Made by a program: the position numbers and the translations under genes. This document shows, piece by piece, positions 50,372-58,533 of a stretch of DNA of 64,000 nucleotides. The notes below the pieces were generated by a model. That model ran no database searches. It was not told where the DNA came from and saw nothing but the letters and a program-made list of their open reading frames with translations. The stretch is from the NCBI RefSeq assembly GCF_009193155.1, contig NZ_VUKD01000001.1:1054001-1118000 (forward strand), written 5' to 3'. How positions within the stretch are numbered: the stretch's first letter is position 1; every line of letters starts with the position of its first letter. Source of the stretch: Georgenia subflava. Its GTDB lineage: Bacteria; Actinomycetota; Actinomycetes; Actinomycetales; Actinomycetaceae.

Positions 50372-51751
50372 CTATCGTCCCGCGCCGAGCACCATCCAGT
50401 GCGTGCCGCGCGCTCGTAGGCCCGTGGTCACGGCACGGGAGAGCATGAACGCCCCGCCGAACGCCGCCCAGAGCCAGGCGAGGCCCGCCGCGCCGTCCGG
50501 CGCCCAGGCGTGGACCGCCCAGGCGAGGGGCAGGTAGACGACGAGCGTGACGAGGCCTGCCCATGCGAGGTAGCGCCCGTCGCCGGCGCCGATGAGGACG
50601 CCGTCGAGCACGTAGACCCAGCCCGCGATGGGCAGGCAGGCTCCCGAGACGGCCAGCGCGACCGCCGCCGCGACGCGCACGTCGGGGTCAGCGGTGAAGA
50701 GCGGTGCGAGGAACCAGCCGCCGGCGGCGAAGAGCAGGCCGATCACGGCGCCGGCGCCGGTGCCCCACTGGAGGCAGCGGCGCATGACCGCGCGGACCCG
50801 ACCGACGTCGCCGGCCCCGAGGCCGTTGCCGATCATGGCCTGCGCGGCGATGGCGAGGGCGTCGAGGGCGAAGGCGGCCAGCCCCCACATGACGTTGACG
50901 ACCTGGTGTGCGGCCAGCGAGACGGCGCCGAGCGACGTGGCCACGGCGACGGTGGCGAGGATCGCACCGCGCAGGGTGAGGGTGCGCACCATGAGCGGGG
51001 TGCCTGCCCTGGCGGCGGCGACGATGCCGCCCAGGTGCGGCCGCAGGTCGACGCCGATGCCGCGTGCGCCGCGGAGCACGACGAGGATCAGCGCCACCCC
51101 CATGCCGGTCTGGGCGAGGGCGGTGCCGAGCCCGGACCCGGCCACCCCCATGTCGAGGCCGTAGATGAAGAAGGCGTTGAGGGCGATGTTGGACAGGGCG
51201 CCGGCCACGGCGACGACGAACGGGGTGCGGGTGTCCAGCAGGCCGCGCAGCGTGCCGGTCGCGGCCAGGACGAGCAGCATTCCCGGCATCCCTGGGGCCG
51301 AGTACCGCAGGTAGTCGACGGCGTGCGGGACGACCGACTCCGGGGCACCCATGGCGGTCACGACCCACGGTGCGCCGACGATCGCGACGGCCGTGGTGAG
51401 CAGCCCCAGCAGGAGCGCGAGCCACATGCCGTCGATACCTGCCGAGACCCCCGCCGCGCGGTCGCCCGCGCCGACGAGTCGGGCGGTCGCTGCCGTGGTG
51501 GCGTACGCGAGGAAGACGAAGATCCCGACGGCGGTGGTCAGCAGCGTCGACGACAGCGACAGGCCGGCGAGCTCGGCGGTCCCCAGGTGACCGACCATGA
51601 CGGAGTCGATCAGGATGAACACCGGCTCGGCGACCAGCGCACCCAGCGCCGGGATCGCCAGGGTGAGGATCTGTCGGTCGAGCGAGCGTCGGGGACGTGG
51701 AGCCTCAGGTACTTCTTCAGGGTTGTCGGGTGCGCCGGGAGTGTCGTCCAC
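50372..51751 (-). CDS. MATE family efflux transporter
   Basis: The protein has 459 residues from GTG 51749-51751 (AGAGGA 10 nt upstream). It shows the MATE repeat: IPALGALVAEPVFILIDSVM followed by VGHLGTAELAGLSL near the N-terminus, and the second-half equivalent around ATVAVATSLGAVSLAAHQVV. Twelve membrane segments are expected. DinF-like MATE proteins export drugs or metabolites with Na+ or H+; the substrate is unknown. It is divergent from dnaB. Confidence 0.9.
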   Translation of the reverse strand: MDDTPGAPDNPEEVPEAPRPRRSLDRQILTLAIPALGALVAEPVFILIDSVMVGHLGTAELAGLSLSSTLLTTAVGIFVFLAYATTAATARLVGAGDRAAGVSAGIDGMWLALLLGLLTTAVAIVGAPWVVTAMGAPESVVPHAVDYLRYSAPGMPGMLLVLAATGTLRGLLDTRTPFVVAVAGALSNIALNAFFIYGLDMGVAGSGLGTALAQTGMGVALILVVLRGARGIGVDLRPHLGGIVAAARAGTPLMVRTLTLRGAILATVAVATSLGAVSLAAHQVVNVMWGLAAFALDALAIAAQAMIGNGLGAGDVGRVRAVMRRCLQWGTGAGAVIGLLFAAGGWFLAPLFTADPDVRVAAAVALAVSGACLPIAGWVYVLDGVLIGAGDGRYLAWAGLVTLVVYLPLAWAVHAWAPDGAAGLAWLWAAFGGAFMLSRAVTTGLRARGTHWMVLGAGR

Positions 51752-52049
51752 GGATCTGGGTTCCTCTTTCTGTCCACAGCATGTGCACGCCTGTGGGGAT
51801 CGTCTCCGGCCTGAAGCAAGGAATCCCACGGGTGTTACCCACAGAGTTGTCCACTACCTGTGCACAACGAGGTGGATGGGGTCCACAGCCGATCCACAGG
51901 ATAGGTCCGACCCGTGCACAGGAGGGATTTCCTGGGGACGGCCCCGGCGACGTACCTTCGCGTGGGCGCAGGATGGCGCTGGTCCCGCCGCCTTTGTGGG
52001 TGGCGGGCGGTAGAAGTGTGCTGAGGGCGTCGAGAAGGAGGTTGGTCGC
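51752..52049. promoter_or_regulatory. MATE/dnaB intergenic region rich in DnaA-box-like motifs
   Basis: The 298-nt gap contains CTGTCCACA (51770-51778), ACCCACAGAG near 51837, TTGTCCACT (51847-51855) and TGTGCACAA (51859-51867; reverse complement TTGTGCACA). GGTCCACAG and GATCCACAG follow near 51880-51900, and CGTGCACAG near 51913. Most are one or two bases off TTGTCCACA. No gene is credible. It may be DnaA-responsive dnaB regulation or a DnaA titration site. Confidence 0.5.
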
Positions 52050-55000
52050 GTGACCATCGCGGAGGAGCGGGCGACGACCAGCCGGGAGGGCTTCGACCGG
52101 ACCCCGCCGCAGGATGTCGCGGCCGAGCAGAGCGTCCTCGGCGGCATGCTGCTCTCCAAGGACGCCATCGCCGACGTCGTCGAGGAGTTGCGCGGCAACG
52201 ACTTCTACCGGCCCGCGCACGAGATGATCTACGAGGCGGTCCTCGACCTCTACGGCCGCGGCGAGCCCGCCGACGCCGTGACCGTGGCGGCGGAGCTGAC
52301 CAAGCGCGGCGAGATCGCCCGTATCGGCGGTGCGCCCTACCTGCACACGCTGATCTCCTCGGTGCCGACCGCCGCCAACGCCGGCTACTACGCCCGGATC
52401 GTGCGCGAGCAGGCGGTGCTGCGGCGGCTGGTCGAGGCCGGCACCCGGATCGTGCAGCTCGGCTACGCCACCGAGGGTGGCGACGTGGACGACCTGGTCA
52501 ACAACGCCCAGGCCGAGGTCTACGCCGTCACCGAGCGGCGCACGAGCGAGGACTTCGTGCCGTTGCGCGACACGATCAACCCGACGATGGAGGAGATCGA
52601 GCACGCCGCCGACCGCGGCGAGGGCATGATCGGGGTGCCCACCGGCTTCGCCGACCTCGACGCCCTGACCAACGGCCTGCACGGCGGCCAGATGATCATC
52701 ATCGCGGCCCGACCGGCCATCGGTAAGGCTCTGGCGCTCGACACGCCCCTGCCCACGCCGAGCGGCTGGACGACCATGGGCGATGTGCGGGTCGGCGATG
52801 AGCTGATCGCCGCGGACGGGACGCCGACCAAGGTCGTGGCAGCAACTGAGGTCATGACCGACCGGCCCTGCTACGAGATCACGTTCGACGACGGCACGAT
52901 CATCGTCGCGGACGCGCAGCACCAGTGGCTGACCGAGACACGCGCCTCGCGGAAGTCGGCCCAAGCCGCGGCGGTGAAGTACAACCGGTATCAGCACCAG
53001 CGGACGTTCGCGACCGTCGCCACGACTGAGCACATCGCCGAGACGTTACGGTGTGACACCGCAGATCGGCGTCTCAATCACTGCGTTGTCAACACCAAGC
53101 CGCTCGAGCTCCCTGAACGGGACCTCTTGATCGATCCCTATGTGATGGGAGTCTGGCTCGGCGACGGGCACAGCGCCGGTGCGCGATTTACCTCGGCTGA
53201 TCCCGAGATCGCGGTCCGCGTCGAAGCGGCGGGGTACGAGGTCAGACCGCAGTCGGGGAGGCTGCTCTACTCGATAGGCCTGCTCCCCCAACCAGTCCTC
53301 CAGGAGCGTCAGTGCGATGTTTGCGGGGAGCGTTTTACTCCCAAGCAAGCGCACGTGCGGACATGCGGCCGATCCTGTGGTGGCAAGAGGAAGCTCCTTC
53401 ACCTTCCCAAGGTTCGCCCGGCCTGTCGCGAATGTGGTGCTGAGAGTTCCGGGTCCGGCCTGTGCAAGAAGTGCTGGATTGACCACGGCAGTATGCAGGC
53501 ACTCCTGCGCAAGACCGGCGTGCTCAACAACAAGCACATTCCGATCGATTACTTGCGCGGCAGCGTGGGGCAGAGGCGTGATCTCCTCGCTGGACTGCTC
53601 GACACGGACGGCACAGTCAACCCCACCGGGTCAGTCCAGTTCGCGGTAACTGACGAACGGCTCGCATCCGACTTCTTCGAGCTGGTCAGCAGCCTCGGCT
53701 ACCGCGCAGGTTGGTCGCGGAAGGCCGTGAAGGGACGTTCAGCCCGGACATCGGTCGCACACACCATCACATTCACCACCGACGACGAGGTGTTCGCGCT
53801 CGAACGCAAGAAGCTCGTTCACAAGGAGCGGCGCCGACGTGGCACACCTCGACGGACGTCGCGGTTCATCACCGATGTTCGCCCGGTGCCCAGTGTTCCG
53901 GTGCGGTGCGTCCAGATCGACCACCCCAGCCACCTGTACCTTGCGTCCCGATCGATGATCCCGACACACAACTCGACCATCGCCCTGGACATCTGCCGGT
54001 CGGCTTCTATCAAGAACGGTCTGACCTCAGTCATCTTCTCCCTGGAGATGGGGCGCACCGAGATCACGATGCGCCTGCTCTCGGCCGAGGCGCAGGTGCC
54101 GCTGCAGAACATGCGTAAGGGCACCATGCGTGAGGAGGACTGGACGCGGATGGCGACTGCCATGAGCCGGGTCTCCGAGGCGCCGATGTTCATCGACGAC
54201 AGCCCGAACATGTCACTGATGGAGATCCGCGCCAAGTGCCGGCGACTCAAGCAGAAGCACGACCTGCGGCTCGTGGTGGTCGACTACCTGCAGCTGATGA
54301 GCTCGGGCAAGCGTGTCGAGTCGCGCCAGCAGGAGGTCTCGGAGTTCTCCCGTGCGCTCAAGCTGCTGGCGAAGGAGCTCGAGGTTCCGGTCATCGCCGT
54401 CGCGCAGCTGAACCGCGGTCCCGAGCAGCGCACGGACAAGAAGCCGATGATGAGTGACCTTCGCGAGTCGGGCTGCCTGACTGCTGATACGCGCGTGATG
54501 CGGGCCGACACCGGTGCTGAGGTCACGATGGGCGAGCTCTTCGTGTCCGGTGAGAAGGACGTGCCGGTGTGGGCTCTCGACGAGCGGCTCAAGTACGTTC
54601 GCCGGCACATCACATCGGTGTTCAGCACCGGCGTGAAGCCCGTCTTCCGGATGAAGCTCGCTTCTGGCCGGGAGATCACTGCCACTGGCAACCACCCGTT
54701 CCTCACGTACGAGGGATGGTCTCCGCTGGAGGCTCTGAAAGCCGGCGCTCGTATCGGTGTCCCTCGCCACGTTCCCGCACCCTCGCTCGAACTCGATTGC
54801 GACGAGGGGCAGGTTCGCGAGCTGGCGCGCGGACTCAGCCGTTCCCGCGAATGCGAGATCCCTGACGACGTGTTCTCGTTCCCGAAGAGGCAACTGGCAC
54901 TCTTCCTCAGTCTGCTAGCGGACGACTCCGGCGATGCGCGTTTCCTCGCTACGTCGCGCGAGTTCCTCGACGGCGTCGCGCGGCTGCTTCTCCGGTTCGG

Positions 55001-55577
55001 CGTGCACTCGGAAGTGGCGAGAAACCGCTCTGGGTGGCAGCTCGATGTTCCGGACGCGGAAGACCGAAGGATTCTGAGCCGGTGGTTCAACGGCGCGGCC
55101 AGAGCCCGACTCGCGCAAGAGGGTTCGGACATGCCGATGAGCGTCGGCAGCGCGCCCTGGTCGGAGATCGCCCGGTTCCTTGAGCGCTCGGATGTTAGCG
55201 ACTCGACCCGTGACGGCGCGTCAACCTTGAAGGTGGTCGCCGACGTTCTCGACCGGGAGGCGATGGACCTCACAGCGACCAACGATGTGCTCTGGGATGT
55301 TGTGCTCGACGTTGTGCCGGAGGGCGACGAGCAGGTTTTCGACGCGACCGTCGCCGGGAGCCACAACTTCATCGCGAACGGTATTGCCGTCCACAACAGC
55401 CTCGAGCAGGATGCGGACGTCGTCATGCTCCTGCACCGCGAGGACGCCTACGAGAAGGAATCGCCGCGCGCCGGCGAGGCAGACATCATCGTGGCCAAGC
55501 ACCGCAACGGGCCGACCGACACGATCGTCGTCGCTTTCCAAGGCCACTACTCGCGGTTCGTCGACATGGCGCGATAG
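52050..55577 (+). CDS. dnaB: Replicative DNA helicase DnaB with two inteins
   Basis: The 1175-residue precursor (GTG start, GGAGG 8 nt upstream) splits into exteins 1-226, 642-808 and 1117-1175, together 452 residues, the normal DnaB length. The N-terminal DnaB domain (QDVAAEQSVLGGMLLSKDAI) is followed by the RecA-like helicase. Its Walker A ARPAIGK|STIALD is interrupted after Lys226, and LRESG|SLEQDADVV is interrupted after Gly808. Walker B LVVVDYLQLM lies in extein 2. Splicing must occur for an active ATPase site. The gene follows a DnaA-box-like region; in this lineage DUF721 may load the helicase. Confidence 0.97.
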   Translation: MTIAEERATTSREGFDRTPPQDVAAEQSVLGGMLLSKDAIADVVEELRGNDFYRPAHEMIYEAVLDLYGRGEPADAVTVAAELTKRGEIARIGGAPYLHTLISSVPTAANAGYYARIVREQAVLRRLVEAGTRIVQLGYATEGGDVDDLVNNAQAEVYAVTERRTSEDFVPLRDTINPTMEEIEHAADRGEGMIGVPTGFADLDALTNGLHGGQMIIIAARPAIGKALALDTPLPTPSGWTTMGDVRVGDELIAADGTPTKVVAATEVMTDRPCYEITFDDGTIIVADAQHQWLTETRASRKSAQAAAVKYNRYQHQRTFATVATTEHIAETLRCDTADRRLNHCVVNTKPLELPERDLLIDPYVMGVWLGDGHSAGARFTSADPEIAVRVEAAGYEVRPQSGRLLYSIGLLPQPVLQERQCDVCGERFTPKQAHVRTCGRSCGGKRKLLHLPKVRPACRECGAESSGSGLCKKCWIDHGSMQALLRKTGVLNNKHIPIDYLRGSVGQRRDLLAGLLDTDGTVNPTGSVQFAVTDERLASDFFELVSSLGYRAGWSRKAVKGRSARTSVAHTITFTTDDEVFALERKKLVHKERRRRGTPRRTSRFITDVRPVPSVPVRCVQIDHPSHLYLASRSMIPTHNSTIALDICRSASIKNGLTSVIFSLEMGRTEITMRLLSAEAQVPLQNMRKGTMREEDWTRMATAMSRVSEAPMFIDDSPNMSLMEIRAKCRRLKQKHDLRLVVVDYLQLMSSGKRVESRQQEVSEFSRALKLLAKELEVPVIAVAQLNRGPEQRTDKKPMMSDLRESGCLTADTRVMRADTGAEVTMGELFVSGEKDVPVWALDERLKYVRRHITSVFSTGVKPVFRMKLASGREITATGNHPFLTYEGWSPLEALKAGARIGVPRHVPAPSLELDCDEGQVRELARGLSRSRECEIPDDVFSFPKRQLALFLSLLADDSGDARFLATSREFLDGVARLLLRFGVHSEVARNRSGWQLDVPDAEDRRILSRWFNGAARARLAQEGSDMPMSVGSAPWSEIARFLERSDVSDSTRDGASTLKVVADVLDREAMDLTATNDVLWDVVLDVVPEGDEQVFDATVAGSHNFIANGIAVHNSLEQDADVVMLLHREDAYEKESPRAGEADIIVAKHRNGPTDTIVVAFQGHYSRFVDMAR
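52728..53972 (+). mobile_element. Intein 1 in DnaB (class 3 type, LAGLIDADG endonuclease with zinc-like insert)
   Basis: It covers residues 227-641 (415 aa). It begins with Ala (ALALDTPLPTPSGW) instead of Cys/Ser and ends IPTHN before Ser642. The class 3 Trp-Cys-Thr triad is present: Trp67 of the intein (DAQHQWLT), Cys394 (VRCVQIDHP) and Thr413 (PTHN). Two LAGLIDADG-type motifs are seen, VMGVWLGDG (about precursor 364) and LLAGLLDTDG (about 512). Between them are two Cys4 groups, C422-C425-C439-C443 and C459-C462-C472-C475. The site is the P-loop. The endonuclease region looks less GC-rich than its neighbours. Confidence 0.93.
54474..55397 (+). mobile_element. Intein 2 in DnaB (class 1 type)
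   Basis: It covers residues 809-1116 (308 aa). It starts CLTADTRVMRADTGAEVTMG and has block B REITATGNHPFLT. Block F is VFDATVAGSHNFIANG, and it ends GIAVHN before Ser1117. It is therefore a canonical Cys-initiated intein. The centre (about 930-1060) has a single degenerate LAGLIDADG-like stretch FLSLLADDSGDARF with no clear second motif, so the endonuclease may be decayed. To my recollection this junction is the one also used by a mycobacterial DnaB intein. Confidence 0.93.
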
Positions 55578-55680
55578 CCGTCGCAGCCCGCGTCATCAAC
55601 GTTCTGCCCACCGACGGCGACAGTGCGCTGGAGAACCGGGCAGATGTGCTGTTGCAGCCAGCGGGTGCGCCGCGGTCAGG

Positions 55681-56289
55681 TCAGGACAGGACGCGATAGG
55701 TCACGTGCGTGACTGCAGTCGCCGACCGTGACGCCACCTGCTCAAGATCCAATGGCGGTACACCGTCGAACAAGCGCGTGCCCGCACCTAGCGTCAACGG
55801 CACGATGTGGAGCCGGAGCTCGTCGATCAAGCCTGCGGAGAGGTACTGGTTGATGGTCGAAGCGCCGCCCTGGATCGAGACGTCGCCGTCCCCCGCTGCG
55901 AAGCGAGCCTGCCGCAGTGCGGACTCGATGCCGTCGGTGACGAAGTGGAAGGTCGTCCCGCCGTCCATCGGCTGCGGATCGCGCGGGTAGTGGGTGAGGA
56001 CGAACACCGAGGCGTGGAACGGTGGATCGTCACCCCACCAGCCGTTCCACTCCCGATCCCACTCGCCGCGCACGGGGCCGAACATGTTGCGTCCCATGAC
56101 GAATGCACGCGCAGCTGCCATCCGGTCGACCTCGACGCGGTTCTCGTCCGGGGTCTCGAACATCCAGGCATGCAGTCTGTCGCCCCAGCCGTCTGCGCCG
56201 TCCTCGCCGAACGGGCGCTCCTCGGTCTGGTTGTGCCCTGCCGAGTAGCCGTCGACCGAGATCGAGAGGTCGCAGGTCACCGTGGTCAT
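55681..56289 (-). CDS. Dihydrofolate reductase-fold (RibD C-terminal-like) protein
   Basis: The protein has 202 residues. It begins with the family motif ISVDGYSAG (about 9-18), has a central FVMGRNMFGPVRGEWDREW, and ends with GGASTINQYLSAGLIDELRL and GAGTRLFDGVPPL. These are typical of the RibD_C/DHFR-like family. The role is unknown; no folate or riboflavin gene is adjacent. It is convergent with dnaB. The first codons are duplicated at 57022-57101. Confidence 0.88.
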   Translation of the reverse strand: MTTVTCDLSISVDGYSAGHNQTEERPFGEDGADGWGDRLHAWMFETPDENRVEVDRMAAARAFVMGRNMFGPVRGEWDREWNGWWGDDPPFHASVFVLTHYPRDPQPMDGGTTFHFVTDGIESALRQARFAAGDGDVSIQGGASTINQYLSAGLIDELRLHIVPLTLGAGTRLFDGVPPLDLEQVASRSATAVTHVTYRVLS

Positions 56290-56557
56290 CGCTCTGTCCT
56301 CCTGGGGCCGGTGGCGCGGAGGCCGGCTCTATGCTCCTCTTCGGCCCGATCGGGGTACACAGAAGCGACAACATTCACGCGCCTCCGACATTCTCGCCTC
56401 CCCGGACGCCAACCTGTCCGGATCTTTGCGACAGGTGCCCGATTCGATGATCTGGCGGTGGCCCGGGCTCGCGGTAGCGGCGGGAACTGGTTGACTCTCG
56501 GAAAGGGCCGCCATGCGGCCGTCCACGGATGCCGGATTCGGTGCGGAGGAGTGCAGC

Positions 56558-56983
56558 ATGGGTTTCGAGGACGTGGTGGAGCTGCTGGATCAGACCCAGG
56601 TTGTCGCCGTCGTGACCACCAGGTCCGGCGGTGCGCCGATCGCGACACCCATCTGGTCCGTCGTCGTCGACGGCGTGCCCTACGTCCGCTCGGCGTTCGG
56701 TGACGGCTCCTGGTGGTACCGGCACGTGCGGGCGGGCCGGCCGGTGGCAGTTGCGATGGGTGACGGCGCCGTCGCGGAGCGTGACCGCGACGCCGCGCTC
56801 GACCTGCCGCGCGAGCCCGTGAGCACGACGTACGTCCCAGCCGACGACGACGTGCAACGTCTCATCGACGACGAACTGCGAACGAAGTATGCACACGCGC
56901 GGAAGTCCTCGGTCGACGCGATCCTGAGCGATGAGGCGCTGGCCTGCACGCTGCGTATCGAGGCGCCGCTCTCATCAGAGTGA
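56558..56983 (+). CDS. DUF2255-like (split-barrel flavin-binding-like) protein
   Basis: The protein has 141 residues from ATG 56558 (GGAGG 8 nt upstream). ATPIWSVVVDGVPYVRSAFG followed by DGSWWYRHVRAGRPVAVAMG resembles DUF2255/pyridoxamine-phosphate-oxidase-like split barrels. TKYAHARKSSVDAIL follows near the C-terminus. No characterized function. Its 3' end lies 38 nt before the DHFR-like fragment. Confidence 0.7.
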   Translation: MGFEDVVELLDQTQVVAVVTTRSGGAPIATPIWSVVVDGVPYVRSAFGDGSWWYRHVRAGRPVAVAMGDGAVAERDRDAALDLPREPVSTTYVPADDDVQRLIDDELRTKYAHARKSSVDAILSDEALACTLRIEAPLSSE

Positions 56984-57021
56984 GGAGGTGGGTCCGGGAG
57001 CGTGCGTGGACCAGATCCTCC

Positions 57022-57101
57022 GTCTGGTTGTGCCCTGCCGAGTAGCCGTCGACCGAGATGCGAGAGGTCAGGGGTCCGGCCGTGATTGGCATGAAGTTCT
57101 C
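57022..57101 (-). pseudogene. Truncated 5' fragment of a DHFR-fold gene
   Basis: On the minus strand a frame starting at ATG 57092 reads MPITAGPLTSRISVDGYSAG then HNQTE. It matches the intact gene (ISVDGYSAGHNQTE) and diverges afterwards into unrelated sequence. 38 nt (57022-57059) are identical to 56225-56262. The start part also matches 12542-12573. It is probably a recombination relic. Confidence 0.7.
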
Positions 57102-57215
57102 AACGGCGGTTTCGGCCAGATGCCGGCCGAATCGTAGCGCTTCGGACAGTCGATGCAACATATGGCAACCCGTTGCTCATCGTTGCCGACTGACCGAACC
57201 TTGCCATGGCGCTGT

Positions 57216-57229
57216 TGAAAGCGCATTCC
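57216..57229. promoter_or_regulatory. Candidate LacI/GalR-type operator
   Basis: TGAAAGCGCATTCC has the LacI-family dyad form (compare TGAAAGCGCTTTCA), with two mismatches in the right arm. It lies 41 nt before the first gene of the catabolic operon. No LacI-type gene is present in the window, so the regulator would be elsewhere. Confidence 0.35.
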
Positions 57230-57270
57230 GCACGTCCCATCTCTCGACCTCGACGGAGAGGCCTAGCCCC

Positions 57271-58428
57271 ATGGAACGCATTTCACGTCCTTCAGCGCGC
57301 CCTCGAGCGCGTTGGCTCCTCGCCGGCCTGGCCGGTGTCCTGACCATTCCGCTCGTCTCCTCCGCCGCCGGTGCGGTGGAGACAGACCAGTGCGCCTACG
57401 GCTACACGTCCGAGGCGTCGGTCTTCTTCGGGGTGGGCGCCGGAGAGTCTGACGTGCCGAACTACGACACCGGCGACGGCTGCACCGTCATGGACGAGAT
57501 TATGTCGGGCGCCCCCTTCACGAATCACGGGCAGTTCGTGAGCACGGTCGGCTCCGTGACCCGGACGCTCGTCCGGGACGACGTTCTGACCCAGGCCGAG
57601 CGCTCCGACGTGCTCGACGCGGCAGCCCGGTCCGAGGTCGGCAAGCCGCACCCGGTGACCGGCACCCGGTCCGTCGACCTGTCCAAGATCGGCCTCGTGG
57701 GCTTCACCGTCCGTGCCACCATGCCGACCGACGCGGTCGGCACGCTGGACGCCCTCGCCACCTGCGGCTTCCAGAACATCGAGCCGTCCGGCCGGGCCGG
57801 CAACTTCTACGGGTACACCGCCGAGACGCTCGCTCCGCTCACCGACGCAGCCGGGCTGAGCGTTCCCTCGCTGGGGGTGAGCCAGGACAACCTCGAGAAC
57901 GACCTCGACCTCGTCATCTCCGAGGCCCACGCCATCGGGGCCAAGTACGTGCGCATCTCCGGATCGAGCAGCTGGACGCTCGAGGACTACTCGGAGACCG
58001 CGGCAATCCTCAACGAGGTGGGCGCGAAGCTCCAGGACGAGGGCATCACCGTCGCCTACCACAACCACGGCTACGAGTTCGAGACCGTCGAGGACGGGAT
58101 CACCGGCTACGACGTCCTCGTCCGGGAGACGGACCCGGAGCTCGTCACCATGGAGCTCGACGTGTACTGGGCCGCCAGCGTCGGCGCCCACGCGGTCGAC
58201 CTGTTCCAGACCTACCCGGGCCGGTTCGAGCTCCTCCACCTCAAGGACCTCGCCGCGGACGGCTCCTTCGCCGACGTCGGTGAGGGAACCATCGACTTCG
58301 CCGAGATCTTCGCCCACGCGAAGCTCGCGGGCGTCGAGTACGGCTTCACGGAGCACGACCGTCCTGTGCCGGACGGTGTGACCTCCGCCTGCAGGAGCAT
58401 CGGCAACCTCGCCGAGCTGCGCTACTGA
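57271..58428 (+). CDS. Secreted sugar phosphate isomerase/epimerase (xylose-isomerase-like TIM barrel)
   Basis: The protein has 385 residues with a Sec signal peptide (basic PRARW then LLAGLAGVLTIPLVSSAAGA). After about 90 residues without clear similarity comes an AP-endonuclease-2/xylose-isomerase-like barrel. Its metal-site segments are GITVAYHNHGYEF, VTMELDVYW, ELLHLKDL and GFTEHDRP. Secretion is unusual for this family. It heads the operon with an ABC importer and Gfo/Idh/MocA gene. It could act on an extracellular sugar before uptake; the substrate is unknown. ATG 57271 is preceded by GGAGAGG. Confidence 0.82.
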   Translation: MERISRPSARPRARWLLAGLAGVLTIPLVSSAAGAVETDQCAYGYTSEASVFFGVGAGESDVPNYDTGDGCTVMDEIMSGAPFTNHGQFVSTVGSVTRTLVRDDVLTQAERSDVLDAAARSEVGKPHPVTGTRSVDLSKIGLVGFTVRATMPTDAVGTLDALATCGFQNIEPSGRAGNFYGYTAETLAPLTDAAGLSVPSLGVSQDNLENDLDLVISEAHAIGAKYVRISGSSSWTLEDYSETAAILNEVGAKLQDEGITVAYHNHGYEFETVEDGITGYDVLVRETDPELVTMELDVYWAASVGAHAVDLFQTYPGRFELLHLKDLAADGSFADVGEGTIDFAEIFAHAKLAGVEYGFTEHDRPVPDGVTSACRSIGNLAELRY

Positions 58429-58533
58429 GCGGTGCTGCCGGCCCGCACCCTCGCGGGCCGGCAGCCACCGGCTCACGCACGATCACGACCGGAGCGGCAT
58501 CGGTGCCGCACGAGACGAGAAGGAGGTGACGAC

